Shown: positions 8,958 to 18,689 of the stretch, piece by piece
Layout: every line of letters begins with the position of its first letter
How positions within the stretch are numbered: the first letter of the stretch is position 1
Assembly: GCA_963793095.1 (NCBI GenBank)
Contig: CAWBYY010000002.1
Coordinates: 62,001 to 126,000, forward strand
DNA from: CAVWDI01 sp963793095
GTDB taxonomy: Bacteria > Chloroflexota > Anaerolineae > Anaerolineales > UBA4823
Direction of reading: 5' to 3'
Length of the DNA stretch: 64,000 bases
Made by a program: the position numbers and the translations under genes
Notes under the pieces: model-generated
Told to the model about the DNA's origin: nothing
Databases searched by the model: none
Seen by the model: only the letters and a program-made list of their open reading frames with translations

Positions 8958-9859
8958 TGATTATTGCAGTTGCCAGCGGCAAGGGCGGCACCGGGAAAAC
9001 CACCGTCGCCACCAGCCTCGCCCGGGCTGTATACCCGGCCCAGACTGTTTTCCTAGACTGCGATGTCGAGGCCCCCAACGCCCACTTTTTCCTTAAACCA
9101 GTATTCCGCACCCGCAAAGAAGTCGGGTTGTTAATCCCCCAGGTGGAGGGTGAACGCTGCACAGCCTGCGGTCGCTGCGCCCAGGTTTGCCAGTACAACG
9201 CAATTATCCTGCTGGCAGGAAAGACCCTTGTTTTCCCTGAACTGTGCCATGGCTGCGGAAGCTGCGCTTTAAACTGCCCGGAAAATGCCATAAAAGAAGT
9301 CCAGGATATGCTGGGGGTGCTGGAGGCAGGGCCTGTTTCCGGCGGGATGGAATTCGCCCGGGGTGTGCTGAATGTGGGTGAACCGATGGCTGTACCGGTT
9401 ATCCGCCAGTTAAAAAAATGGCTGCCTGCCCATTCTGAAAAATTGACAATCCGGGATGTGCCTCCCGGGACCTCCTGCCCGGTGGTTGAGTCGCTCCGGG
9501 GAGCGGATTTCACTCTTCTGGTAACTGAGCCGACGTCCTTTGGATTGCACGACCTGAAACGGGCTGCCCGGCTTGTTAGCCAGCTCGACCAACCCGCCGG
9601 AGTTTTGATCAACTGCGCTGGAACTGGCGATAACCGGGTTGAGAATTTCTGCCGTGAAGCCGGTTTACCGGTTCTGATGCGCATCCCTTTCGACCGGCGA
9701 ATCGCGGAAGCGCTGGCGCAGGGCAAAACCCTAGTTGAATCATTCCCCGAGTTCCTGCCTCGTTTCGAGCGACTATACCATCAGATATTGGACATTGTCG
9801 CGAAAAGGGCAAATGGAGCCCCCGCAATCCAGCCCGAGCTGAGCGCTAGGCATGTTTAA
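8945..9859 (+). CDS. MinD/Mrp-like ATPase with two [4Fe-4S] ferredoxin motifs
   Basis: A 304-residue deviant Walker ATPase. The P-loop ASGKGGTGKTT is at residues about 10-20 and LDCDVEAPN follows at about 37-45. Inserted between the strands is a two-cluster ferredoxin domain (CTACGRCAQVCQYNA and CHGCGSCALNCPENA, residues about 72-115). The DVPPGTSCPV motif follows. This architecture is common in anaerobes next to NifX-like proteins and a second copy of itself, as here. The usual proposal is ATP-driven assembly or transfer of Fe-S or other metal clusters; that function is inferred. Confidence 0.85.
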   Translation: MERLVIIAVASGKGGTGKTTVATSLARAVYPAQTVFLDCDVEAPNAHFFLKPVFRTRKEVGLLIPQVEGERCTACGRCAQVCQYNAIILLAGKTLVFPELCHGCGSCALNCPENAIKEVQDMLGVLEAGPVSGGMEFARGVLNVGEPMAVPVIRQLKKWLPAHSEKLTIRDVPPGTSCPVVESLRGADFTLLVTEPTSFGLHDLKRAARLVSQLDQPAGVLINCAGTGDNRVENFCREAGLPVLMRIPFDRRIAEALAQGKTLVESFPEFLPRFERLYHQILDIVAKRANGAPAIQPELSARHV

Positions 9860-9878
9860 CAAAAGGGAGATCTGTTAA

Positions 9879-10794
9879 GTGGAGCCGGATTTTAAGCAAC
9901 TGGTTATTTTAAGCGGAAAGGGCGGTACCGGAAAGACATGCCTCACTGCAGCCCTTGCCCACCTGGCGGCTTGTTCTGAAACTCCCGTAACGGTAGTCCT
10001 GGCGGATGCGGATGTGGACGCCGCAAATCTGGAGCTGGTGTTAAATCGCTCGCCGGCTTGAGTGCCAGAATTTTTACGGCGGGCAGATTGCGGTAATCGA
10101 TTCAGTAACCTGTTCGGGATGCGGTTATTGTGCTGATGTTTGCCGGTTTGACGCCCTCAGCCCGGACAATGGTGCCTACCGGGTTGACCCGCTCGCCTGT
10201 GATGGCTGTGCAGCCTGCTTCTACCAGTGCCCCGAAAAAGCCATCAAAATGCAAACTCAAACTGCAGGCAAGTGGTTCCGGTCAGATAGCAGCTTTGGAC
10301 CATTATTCCACGCAGAATTGGTCCCTGCCCAGGAAAATTCCGGCAAACTGGTAACACTGATTAAACAACAGGCTCGCCTGTGTGCCATCGATGGCGGTTA
10401 CGAACTGCTTCTTGTGGATGGCCCCCCTGGCATCGGCTGCCCGGTCATCAGCGCTGCTTCAGGTGCAGATTACGCTCTGATTGTCACAGAGCCCGGCCTG
10501 TCAGCTGCCCACGATTTAGCTCGGGTTCTACAGACAACCGCTCACTTTGGCATCAAAGCACTGGTATGCATCAATAAAGCTGACCTGTTCCCGCAGGGCT
10601 CCTTTGAAATCGAGCGCCTGTGCTGGGAAAATAAAATCCCGCTCCTCGGCCGGATCCCCTTTGATAAATCCGTGCAGGAAGGCATGACCCGGGCTGAACC
10701 GGTTACCGCATACGATCCGTATTCTCCCTCTAGCCTTGCTATTGGCGCGCTCTGGACGCGGATTAATGAAATATTATGGGGAGATTCCGGATGA
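9879..10794 (+). CDS. Second MinD/Mrp-like ATPase with ferredoxin insert (one-base frameshift)
   Basis: A partner paralogue of the preceding gene. The first frame gives GKGGTGKTCLTAALAHLA and LADADVDAANLEL (to 10061). The second frame continues ECQNFYGGQIAVIDSVTCS, CSGCGYCADVCRFDA, CDGCAACFYQCPEKA, DGPPGIGCPV and RIPFDKSV to 10794. Removing one T from TT at 10058-10059 restores SPAECQNFYGG, so a one-base insertion explains the break. Full length would be about 304 residues. It starts with GTG at 9879, preceded by AGGGAGAT. The two ATPases may work as a heterodimer. Confidence 0.75.
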
Positions 10795-10832
10795 AAAAAA
10801 CATTCAGAACTCATCAATAAGGAGACCTCAAT

Positions 10833-11213
10833 ATGAAGATCGCTATTTCGACTGAAGAAAATAATGGTTTGGAAAGCCGGGTCAGCCACCACTTTGGGCG
10901 CTGCCCGTACTATGTGCTGGTTGATGTCCAGGATAAACAGGTCCAAGAAGTTGAAGGGATCGAGAATCCCTTTTATACACAGCATCAGCCAGGCATGGTG
11001 CCTGAATTCATCAAGGGTCAGGGAGTTGACCTGATGATCAGCGGCGGTATGGGGCGCCGCGCAATTGCTTTCTTTGACCAGTTTGGTATCCAGGTGGCGA
11101 CAGGGGCAAATGGCACTGCCCGCTCAACGCTTGACGATTACTTTAATGGGCTCTTGCGCGGCGCGGAACCCTGCCGTGAGAGCGTTGAACACCACAAACA
11201 CGGCCATCATTGA
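10833..11213 (+). CDS. NifX-like iron-molybdenum cofactor-family protein, second copy
   Basis: 126 residues of the same family as the protein at 8571: SRVSHHFGRCPYYVLVDV, GQGVDLMISGGMGRRAIAFF and FGIQVATGANGTARSTLDDY. The C terminus is histidine-rich (EHHKHGHH), which may bind metal. AAGGAGACC precedes the ATG. It sits directly behind the second MinD-like ATPase, so the order is NifX-like, MinD-like, MinD-like, NifX-like. It is probably a small carrier for a metal or Fe-S cluster handled by the ATPases. Confidence 0.8.
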   Translation: MKIAISTEENNGLESRVSHHFGRCPYYVLVDVQDKQVQEVEGIENPFYTQHQPGMVPEFIKGQGVDLMISGGMGRRAIAFFDQFGIQVATGANGTARSTLDDYFNGLLRGAEPCRESVEHHKHGHH

Positions 11214-11278
11214 GCCGGTTCGGAGTTCTACTAGATAAAACTAGCGCTGTTTAAAATCCTGAAAATAAAGGCTCTGCT

Positions 11279-12268
11279 GTGAAATATGTATTTGGCCCGG
11301 TTCCTTCAAGACGCTTGGGCCAATCGCTGGGTGTCGATACCATTCCGCTCAAGACCTGCAACTGGAATTGTGTATACTGCCAGCTTGGCCGGACGCGGCC
11401 GGTGGTTAACCAGCGCCGGGAATACTTCCCGCCACAGGAAATCCTCTCCGAGATTACGCAGGCTATCAACTTCCACGGGGCGGGAGAAATTGACTGGATT
11501 ACCTTTGTCGGCTCTGGCGAACCTACTCTCCACACCGGCATTGGTTGGCTCATCCGTAAGGTAAAGGCGCTCAGCAACCTGCCGGTGGCAGTGATCACCA
11601 ACGGCGCCCTGCTCTACCAGCCGGAAGTTCGCCTCGAACTGTCAGCTGCCGATGCGGTGCTGCCTTCTCTGGATGCTGGTTCGGCTTCGCTATACCGCAA
11701 AATCAACCGCCCGCATCCTGAGATCACCTTCAAACGCCTGCTTGAGGGGCTTGTGGATTTTCGAAAGGAGTTCACCGGCTGCCTGTGGGTTGAAGTGATG
11801 CTGGTGAGCGGGCTTAATGATACTGAACAAGCCCTCAGGGATATTTCCGCAGCGCTGGCGCTGTTTCAACCAGATGAGGTCCATATAAACCTGCCTGAAA
11901 GGCCCCCTGTAGAGGCCTGGGTGAATCCGCCTGGCAGCGAAGCCCTGCTGAAAGCCCGGGCTATCCTTGGCAGCGCCGCCAGGATCGTCCATCCCGCTCA
12001 GGGCGAGTTCGACCTCAGCCAGTATCAGGATCCGCTTGAAGGAATTATTTCAACAATCAAACGCCATCCAATCAGCCAGGCTGAACTGGAGCGCATCCTG
12101 GAACAGCAGGCGCCTGGCCAGTCAAAAAACCTACTTGCCAGGCTGGAAAACGACCCGCGTGCCTTTTCAGTCGAACGCTACGGGGTTGAATTCTGGATAG
12201 CCGCGCCGGCCTATTTCCCGCCTGAAGACCACAGCCGAAATCCCAGCCCGAACCGCAATGCCCCTTGA
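11279..12268 (+). CDS. Radical SAM protein (COG0731-type)
   Basis: A 329-residue radical SAM enzyme. The cluster motif is CNWNCVYCQLG (C-x3-C-x2-C) near residue 25, preceded by the characteristic GPVPSRRLGQSLGVD. FVGSGEPTLH provides the GxGEP-like SAM contact. This N-terminal signature belongs to the wybutosine-type radical SAM group found in many anaerobes, whose substrate is mostly unknown. The C-terminal 80 residues look like a winged helix (ISQAELERILEQQ). It starts with GTG at 11279 and follows the NifX-like gene by 65 bases, so it may be in the same operon and act in cluster or cofactor chemistry. Confidence 0.8.
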   Translation: MKYVFGPVPSRRLGQSLGVDTIPLKTCNWNCVYCQLGRTRPVVNQRREYFPPQEILSEITQAINFHGAGEIDWITFVGSGEPTLHTGIGWLIRKVKALSNLPVAVITNGALLYQPEVRLELSAADAVLPSLDAGSASLYRKINRPHPEITFKRLLEGLVDFRKEFTGCLWVEVMLVSGLNDTEQALRDISAALALFQPDEVHINLPERPPVEAWVNPPGSEALLKARAILGSAARIVHPAQGEFDLSQYQDPLEGIISTIKRHPISQAELERILEQQAPGQSKNLLARLENDPRAFSVERYGVEFWIAAPAYFPPEDHSRNPSPNRNAP

Positions 12269-12345
12269 TCCTTGGGGTTATAATTGCCCATCGGACTTCG
12301 ACCTGGTCTCTGCAATCCAAACAGTCCGGACAGGAAAATAACTGG

Positions 12346-12552
12346 ATGCCCAACAAGATGGCAGTGGTGGATTACCGCCAGTGCCTGCCTGAAAAATGCC
12401 TTAACGGAGTATGCCTGGCGGTTCTTGCCTGCCCGAAGAAAGTCCTCAGCCAGGAAGGGCCCTATGAAATGCCGGATCCTCTCCCAACCGTGTGCATGGG
12501 CTGCGCCAAATGCGTACAGGCCTGCCCGCTAAAAGCGGTTCTGCTGGTATAA
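12346..12552 (+). CDS. Small ferredoxin-like [4Fe-4S] protein
   Basis: 68 residues from ATG at 12346. The second half carries the classical motif CMGCAKCVQACP. The first half has CLPEKCLNGVCLAVLACP, a spaced variant that could hold a second cluster. It is likely an electron carrier for the radical SAM enzyme or the ATPases just upstream. An in-frame upstream start at 12265 would add 27 residues with no family resemblance, so I reject it. Confidence 0.65.
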   Translation: MPNKMAVVDYRQCLPEKCLNGVCLAVLACPKKVLSQEGPYEMPDPLPTVCMGCAKCVQACPLKAVLLV

Positions 12553-12563
12553 ATCGGCTTTTC

Positions 12564-12860
12564 TTATTCGTTCTCCGCAATTAAAAACCGGACAATCACC
12601 AGCGATTCCGCTGCCTGCCTGACATCATCCAGGTCGGGTTTCCTGTTTGAATCAAGGCCTACGCCTTCATATTTAGCGATGCCCGGCGCTGCCGCTAGGA
12701 TTTCCAATCATACCCGGGCGACATCATCCGCATTATCGGAAGCCTGGCCTGATGCCCGGAAATCCTGCCTCCCGTTCAGCAGCTTGACCTCCTCACCGCC
12801 CCGCAGGTTGCGCACCAGGTGCGCTCGCGCTTGCGGTTGTTGAGCAGGGTTCTGCAATCC
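12564..12860 (-). pseudogene. Possible broken small gene of unknown function
   Basis: The minus strand has a coding-like frame reading AHLVRNLRGGEEVKLLNG and ASGQASDNADDVARV. An in-frame TGA interrupts it, followed by LEILAAAPGIAKYEG and QAAESLVIVRFLIAENE, ending at 12564. No start with a ribosome site is visible. The composition fits protein coding better than intergenic DNA, and TGA for TGG at the break would be a single substitution. I do not recognise the family. Confidence 0.3.
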
Positions 12861-12882
12861 CCTTCACCCGCCCGGAAATAAT

Positions 12883-14343
12883 TTACTGGCGTTTTATATT
12901 CCTTGCCGCTCCTGCTTCCTCCTGCGGCTTTCTGATCCCCAGCAGGGCTCCCGCCGATAAAAGGAACAGCACCCCAAAGATGCTGAAGAGCAGGGCATAC
13001 CCCTGGCTGTCGCCAATTGGACCGCCGATATATGCGCCGATCGCTCCGGCGCCCGCCCCAGCCAGATTGGAGATGCCCAGGTAACGGCCTGCCTGCGCGG
13101 AGGGGACGATCTCGGTCCCGAGCGCCCAGTTAGCCGGGTTAAACAACCCCACCCCGGCCCCGATCAGCCCGCCCCCAATATAAAGCCCCCATAAACTGGG
13201 CACCAGCAGCGCAAACGCGACCCCTCCCGCTGCGAGCACGCCGCTCAAACCAACCAGGTTCTTTTTCCCAACCCGGTCTGCCAGCCAGCCGCTCGGCAGC
13301 GCCAGGACCAGGATTAATATCCCGACGAACATAATCACATTAGCCGCTGGCGAGGCAGCCGTGTTGCCCCGGTATTCGGGAAAGCGCTCCTGGATATAAA
13401 ACAGCATGAATGTAACCAGGTTGGTTGCCGCAACCAGGAAAGCCAGGCGGTTGATCACCCACCAGGTGAACGGATTTTTTCGCTCAGCACCTGGTCCGAC
13501 CGCAATTCTAACGCTGGCCCAGACCCCCAGCCCTAGCGCGGCAATCATTCCCGCTCCGCCCGCCAGCGCAGCATAAATGGAAGAATACGGATTCTGCTTC
13601 ATTCCTACTAAAATATTGACCCGCGAAACAATCTCGCCGCTCAGCAGGATCGCAGCGCTGAAAACGGCCGCCATAATAATAATTCGGATAAAAGGTCTCC
13701 AATCGAGGTCAAAGGGCGCTGACTGGATAGGTTCCTCGCGCACCAGCATCGTCACCCCCATGCAAACTACCAGCACAATCCCCGCCGCGCCCAGAGCCGC
13801 CCAGATGTCGCCTTTGCTGACCAGCCCGCCGATCACAAATGACACAAAGATCAGCGGCAGCGGGATCTCCAGCAGGGCTTTGATCCCTGAAAAAAGCCCC
13901 TTCTTTTCATCCGGTACCAGGTCCGGTATCAGACTCTGGGAAGCTGCCTGGGCGGAATTTGAAGCCACCATCAAAGCCAGATAAACCAGGAAAAGGATCC
14001 AGAAGCCGTTCAATCCCCCCAGGACGGTTGTATACCCGATTGCGGTTAACAGCATGACCTGCCCGATGGTTCCCCAGAATATAAACGGCCGGCGGCGGCC
14101 GTATTTTGAGGTATTGCGGTCCGACAGGATTCCCATCAACGACTGTACAAGCAGGGCGGTCATCAGGCCCCACAGCCGGATTGTGCCCACATAAGCCCCT
14201 TTGGTGCTTTCCCCCACAAAACCTTGAACCAGCAGGGGCAGCACCAGAGGCGTCAGCACTCCGTTTTCCACGCTGAGGCCAAACCAGTAGATATTTACAG
14301 TTAAATAGTCGTACCAGCGGAGCGCCCGTTCTGGTATCTCCAT
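12883..14343 (-). CDS. MFS transporter
   Basis: A 486-residue membrane protein with about 12 hydrophobic segments. The loop after the second segment is SDRNTSKYGRRRPFIFWG, an MFS motif A variant with the GRRRPF form seen in the glycoside-pentoside or sucrose-type MFS branches. The second half has SGWLADRVGKKNLVGLSG, the repeat of motif A. The substrate cannot be told. It lies 68 bases downstream of another MFS gene on the same strand. Confidence 0.75.
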   Translation of the reverse strand: MEIPERALRWYDYLTVNIYWFGLSVENGVLTPLVLPLLVQGFVGESTKGAYVGTIRLWGLMTALLVQSLMGILSDRNTSKYGRRRPFIFWGTIGQVMLLTAIGYTTVLGGLNGFWILFLVYLALMVASNSAQAASQSLIPDLVPDEKKGLFSGIKALLEIPLPLIFVSFVIGGLVSKGDIWAALGAAGIVLVVCMGVTMLVREEPIQSAPFDLDWRPFIRIIIMAAVFSAAILLSGEIVSRVNILVGMKQNPYSSIYAALAGGAGMIAALGLGVWASVRIAVGPGAERKNPFTWWVINRLAFLVAATNLVTFMLFYIQERFPEYRGNTAASPAANVIMFVGILILVLALPSGWLADRVGKKNLVGLSGVLAAGGVAFALLVPSLWGLYIGGGLIGAGVGLFNPANWALGTEIVPSAQAGRYLGISNLAGAGAGAIGAYIGGPIGDSQGYALLFSIFGVLFLLSAGALLGIRKPQEEAGAARNIKRQ

Positions 14344-14411
14344 AATAATTCCGGTTGTTCCCCTCGGGTTGCCCGCCTTTTAGAAAAATTTAGCTTTTTA
14401 ACCATACTGGA

Positions 14412-15809
14412 TTAACCGCTGCGTCTCTCCCGGATGGTCGAGGCGCTCACAAAAATTGCTGTAAATGAAGCCTGGGCTGCCGCTGCCCTGCGCCGGGTCA
14501 CCTCCCAATCCATCCCGTCTATCTCTTTGCCTGGCTTCCTGGCTGGCTTTAAAACCAGGGCGGTCAGCAGGATAGTAAATATAATCACCACGACCGAGAT
14601 GCTGAATATCGTCCGGGCGTCTGTGAAAGCCGCAATACTGGCGACCAGCAGCGGTCCTAGAACGCCGCCAAGCGCCGCCGCGGATTCTTTTATCCCCAAA
14701 ATCCTGGATCTGTATTGTTTTTCGCTGATATCAACGTAGAATGCGCTCAGGGCTGGAGACACCAGGGCTTCCCCCAAACCGGAAATTAGAGCCACCGCGC
14801 TTAGCATGTAGACCGACCGGATGAATACCAATCCGATGTAGAACATAGCGTTCAGTAACTGGCCCAGCAGGATTATCGGCTTGCGGGCAAAACGATCGCT
14901 CAACGAACCGAGCAGAAGCTGGCCGAGCACAAAAGCCCCTCCGTAAAACCCGACAACAATCCCAAAATCCACTGTAGACCAGTTCAGTTCATCGTAAAAA
15001 TAGAAGATCATCTCGGGTTCGACAAAGGCAAATGAAAACACCAGGGCGAAATCGATGAGCAGTAAAGTGCCAAATACATACAGCGGCCTCGGAAGTGATT
15101 CCCACCATGTTTTCCTTGCAGCGGGCGCGGTTTGGCTCCCCCGGCGGTCAAGCAGCATTTCTCTGTGCCGGACTTCTCTGCCGCGGGTTTCCGGCACAAC
15201 GATAACAGCAGCCAGCAAAGCCAGGGCTGCCATTACCGCTGAAACGATGAATGGCATCGCAAACCCCCAGTTGTCATACAGGAAACCTCCCAGTGCCGGC
15301 CCGAATATAAAGCCTGCCCCGTAACCTCCCATCAGCAAACCCGCCCAGCGGCCGCGCTGATCCTCAGGTGACACATCCGCCACTATCCCCATGGCAGCCG
15401 GAAACAACCCGGCGGTCAGGGCGCCTTCCGCCGCCCGTAAAAAGATAAAAGTCGCCGTATTCCTGGCAGCCAGAAAACCCAGATTAATTACTGCAAAAGA
15501 AAATAAAGCCAGCAGGATCCCCGGTTTGCGCCCAAACCTGTCCGCCAGCGACCCCATGAAAGGGGCCATCAGGAATTGAGAAAGGGCGAACGCCATCGTC
15601 ATCAACCCCAGCATCTCCACCCCGGAACCGAACTCCCCCAGCCGGCGGGCGAACACCGGCAGGATGATCCCAAAACCGGTCATCATCAACGCAATACTGC
15701 CCGCTAGCAGCAGCATTATGCTGCGCGTGCGGGCATGGGTCATCCCGCCATCAATCACATCCTGGGCAAACACGACCTCGCCCGGGGTGGAGAATGCGCT
15801 CTGGCTCAT
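14412..15809 (-). CDS. MFS transporter, drug:proton antiporter-like
   Basis: A 465-residue protein with about 12 membrane segments. Motif A is GSLADRFGRKPGILLALF after segment 2, repeated as GSLSDRFARKPIILLGQ in the second half, and GPALGGFLYDNWG resembles antiporter motif C. This points to the DHA1-type multidrug branch, though the substrate is unknown. The start overlaps the stop of the upstream SnoaL-like gene by 4 bases, so the two are translated together. Confidence 0.75.
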   Translation of the reverse strand: MSQSAFSTPGEVVFAQDVIDGGMTHARTRSIMLLLAGSIALMMTGFGIILPVFARRLGEFGSGVEMLGLMTMAFALSQFLMAPFMGSLADRFGRKPGILLALFSFAVINLGFLAARNTATFIFLRAAEGALTAGLFPAAMGIVADVSPEDQRGRWAGLLMGGYGAGFIFGPALGGFLYDNWGFAMPFIVSAVMAALALLAAVIVVPETRGREVRHREMLLDRRGSQTAPAARKTWWESLPRPLYVFGTLLLIDFALVFSFAFVEPEMIFYFYDELNWSTVDFGIVVGFYGGAFVLGQLLLGSLSDRFARKPIILLGQLLNAMFYIGLVFIRSVYMLSAVALISGLGEALVSPALSAFYVDISEKQYRSRILGIKESAAALGGVLGPLLVASIAAFTDARTIFSISVVVIIFTILLTALVLKPARKPGKEIDGMDWEVTRRRAAAAQASFTAIFVSASTIRERRSG

Positions 15810-16285
15810 ATCGTCACACCCAGTTCCACCAGGAGAGTCCCCAGATCGAGATAGGTCGTCTCTCTACCCAGTTTTCCGTCGAAAATTTCGTATACCGAGA
15901 CACCTCTGAAGCGAACCGTTTTCCCGCTGGGGGGTTTTGTCCCCTCGAAGATCAACGGCATTAATTGGCCGCTGTTGGTGCCGATGAATGTCCACTGCGT
16001 AACAACAATCTCTTCCCCTGCGACAGTACGCCTCACCTGGTAATCTCTCTCGGGGAACGCCAAAAACCAGGACTCCCAGAATTCGATCGCTTCCCCGGCT
16101 GATAATACGGACCCCTCAAAAGCGTCCCGGGCGACAAAATCCAGTTTATAACCCTCGCCGTACAGGTCTCTCATCCCCTCCAGGTCGCCTTCCGCCAGGG
16201 CTTTTGAGTATAAAGTGGCGATTTCAAGTGCTGTTCGGTTTTGGGTTCTGTCAGCTGTTCTTGATCTTCTCTTCTTACTAAATCC
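15806..16285 (-). CDS. SnoaL-like (NTF2 fold) protein
   Basis: About 159 residues from ATG at 16285. It has the SnoaL/ester-cyclase pattern: an N-terminal helix (ALAEGDLEGMRDLY), GEAIEFWESWFLAFPERDY, and VTQWTFIGTNSGQLM with FRGVSVYEIFDGKL at the end. The fold is a small ligand pocket used in many unrelated reactions. The pairing with an MFS exporter (ATGA overlap) suggests handling of a small molecule. An in-frame upstream ATG at 16333 lacks a ribosome site. Confidence 0.65.
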   Translation of the reverse strand, partial: GFSKKRRSRTADRTQNRTALEIATLYSKALAEGDLEGMRDLYGEGYKLDFVARDAFEGSVLSAGEAIEFWESWFLAFPERDYQVRRTVAGEEIVVTQWTFIGTNSGQLMPLIFEGTKPPSGKTVRFRGVSVYEIFDGKLGRETTYLDLGTLLVELGVTI

Positions 16286-16872
16286 CATTATTATCTCGTT
16301 TCTAATCCCGGGTTTGCGCCGGTATTTTGGCACAAGAAACAGTACCTTTTATCCCGCTGCCAGGAAGCAAGTTTCTGTTCCTGCCAGGGAGAATTTCTAA
16401 TTATACCTATGTATCCGCTTGGCAGTGCTGCTGCTGGGAGATTGAAGTTTTTAGTAATTTGTTTCCCCTTAATCAAATGGATTTCTCTGGAATTACCCCT
16501 CAATAGAAATGAAACCATACCCGGGCATTAAAAACCGGTCAGCGGTGAGCACAATCACCGCTGACCATGGAGAAGAGAAAATTGAGACCAATTTTTGGAC
16601 AGATCTCCAGGGAAGAGAATCGTCTTGAGGAAAGGGAAAGCCAGTTATTGGATGGTGGTTGTTGACATTATCTGCTCGCAAATTGAGTCTCAAATGATAA
16701 ATAACGACCTGAATTAAAAACGACACCCCTTTAAAAGTCAATCAATTGCCGTTTAATGTTATGTAAACGATCATTAACAGCTTCCCCGGCTGGAGAGTTA
16801 ATCCTATAATATATAACCAGTCGAATTCACGAACAGAGATTAATCTTTTCATGCAACGGAGGAGGTTCAATC
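16286..16872. other. Intergenic region between divergent genes
   Basis: About 590 bases of AT-rich DNA. It must hold the promoters of the SnoaL/MFS operon and of glgC. A TATAAT at 16805-16810 is a candidate -10 for glgC, but I see no good -35. GGAGGAGG lies just before the glgC ATG. No gene is seen. Confidence 0.4.
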
Positions 16873-18134
16873 ATGTCTGACATTGAAAATATACTCGCAG
16901 TTATTATGGGCGGCGGGGTTGGGAAACGGCTCTTCCCGCTGACCAAAGAGCGCGCTAAACCTGCCGTTCCAATCGCAGGAAAGTACAGGTTGATTGATGT
17001 CACAATCAGCAATTGTATTAATTCGCACATCAACCGGATTGCTGTCCTGACCCAATTTAATTCGGTCTCGCTCCACCGCCACATAAGCCACACCTACCGT
17101 TTCGATTCCTTCCATGGCGGTTGGGTCCAGATTCTGGCAGCCGAACAGACTCCCCTCAGCCGCGACTGGTACCAGGGAACAGCGGATGCGGTTCGCAAAC
17201 AGCTCTTCGAAATCAGGTCAACCGGTGCGTCTCAAGTGCTAATCCTTGCCGGCGACCATCTTTACCGGATGGACTACCGCACCCTGATCGGATTCCATCA
17301 TGAACATAACGCTGAAATCACGGTAGCTGTCCAGCCTGTTTCTAGGCAGAATGCCCCCCGCTTTGGTTTGCTGAAAAGAGAGCCTGATTGCCGGGTGACA
17401 TCATTTGTAGAAAAGCCGCGTGAGCCCGGTATTCTGGATGAGTTTGTAAGCCGGGACGACCCAGACCTGCCGTATCTGGGCTCAATGGGCATCTACCTCT
17501 TAATACGGATGCGTTGGTCCAGATTCTGGAGAATTCTACTTTTCACGATTTCGGCTCCCAGATCATCCCCAACGCCCTTTCAAATCACCAGGTGTTCGGG
17601 TTCGACTTCGAAGGTTTCTGGGAGGATATCGGGACAATCCGTTCATTTTACGAGACCAACCTGATGCTCACTGATCCGGATTCCTCTTTCAATTTTTCAG
17701 ACCCAAAGCTGCCGATCTACACCCGACCCAGGTTCCTTCCCGGTTCGGTTATCGATGGCGCCTCACTGGATAATGTCCTGCTGGCTGATGGCTGCAAGAT
17801 TTACCGGGCTGACATTAAAAGATCCATCGTCGGTCTGCGCAGCCGGATCGCGGATGGTGTCTATATGCATAACACTATTATGATGGGTGCGGATTATTTT
17901 GACCCAAACGATACGCCTCCCCTCGCTGGTATCCCGCTCGGGATCGGCCTCAATAGCCATATTGACGGGGCGATCCTGGATAAGGACGTCCGCATTGGTG
18001 AGAGCGTCACGATTAAATCTTTCCCTCCCGGTACAGAGTTTGAGGAAGGAAACTGGGTGGTCAACGACGGTATTGTGGTGATCCCAAAAAAATCTATCCT
18101 TCCAAAGGGGACTTACATCGGCCCCGAAGGGTAA
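16873..18134 (+). CDS. glgC: Glucose-1-phosphate adenylyltransferase (one-base frameshift)
   Basis: ADP-glucose pyrophosphorylase, the first committed step of glycogen synthesis. The N-terminal nucleotide-binding signature GGGVGKRLFPLTKERAKPAV is at residues about 13-32, and RFGLLKREPDCRV and VEKPREPG follow. The frame breaks after LGSMGIYLL at about 17500. Adding one T to CTCTTAAT gives GIYLFNTDALVQIL and the second frame continues FGFDFEGFWEDIGTI, then the left-handed beta-helix domain with RSIVGLRSRI to 18134. The full gene would encode about 420 residues, the normal length. A one-base deletion in a T run is the simplest explanation. Ribosome site GGAGGAGG precedes the ATG. Confidence 0.85.
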
Positions 18135-18139
18135 ATTTT

Positions 18140-18535
18140 TTAGAGAACAGCCTGTGCTTCCCGGGTGTAGACTTCAAACTGGGGAGGTTGTTCGAGGTGC
18201 TTTTTTACCGCGCACAGCTCTGCTGAGCGGATTAATGAAGGCAGGTACTTCTGCGGAAAACCCTCCGGCACCTGAATCTCCAGTTCAATCTTTCCCACCA
18301 TCCCGTTCTGGGTATCCCGTTGCACCCTCTGTATCAATTTGATATCGTCGGCCGGTATGCCGCGCTGCTGGCAAAAACCGAGCACGTAAATACCGGCGCA
18401 GGTTCCGATTGAAGCCAGAAATGTTGCGAAGGGAGTAGGGGCGGATGCCGCCGGCGGCTGGTCTGTCCTGATCGTGAACGGGCCGAAACTGGCGTCAACC
18501 CGTGCGCCCCCCGGAAAATCGATAACCATATCCAT
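18140..18535 (-). CDS. OsmC-family protein
   Basis: A 131-residue protein of the OsmC/Ohr fold, thiol-dependent enzymes that reduce organic hydroperoxides. The two expected cysteines are present: GTCAGIYVLGFCQQRGI near residue 45 and RSAELCAVKKHL near residue 106. APTPFATFLASIGTC is also a family hallmark. The subfamily (true peroxidase or sulfur carrier) is not clear. It converges with glgC. Confidence 0.75.
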   Translation of the reverse strand: MDMVIDFPGGARVDASFGPFTIRTDQPPAASAPTPFATFLASIGTCAGIYVLGFCQQRGIPADDIKLIQRVQRDTQNGMVGKIELEIQVPEGFPQKYLPSLIRSAELCAVKKHLEQPPQFEVYTREAQAVL

Positions 18536-18606
18536 ATTTTGTCTCCATATTCGTTAAATTCTCCCCACTTAGATGCAGGAACCGACAAAAGGTTTCAATA
18601 TGGACC

Positions 18607-18638
18607 AGAAAGAGCCGCCATTCTGGATGGCTCTTTCT
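18607..18638 (-). terminator. Hairpin terminator after the MFS gene
   Basis: A 10-bp perfect stem, AGAAAGAGCC (18607-18616) and GGCTCTTTCT (18629-18638), with a 12-base loop. It lies just beyond the MFS gene that ends at 18690, read on the minus strand. Confidence 0.55.
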
Positions 18639-18689
18639 AAGTAACCCTGCCCACCCTAAAACTATTCTTTGTGAGGGCGTTTTTCCTGT

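Noticed and set aside
8571..11213. Nitrogen fixation cluster
   Set aside because: Only NifX-like folds and MinD-like ATPases occur. nifH, nifD, nifK and nifB are absent, and this arrangement is common in non-fixing anaerobes.
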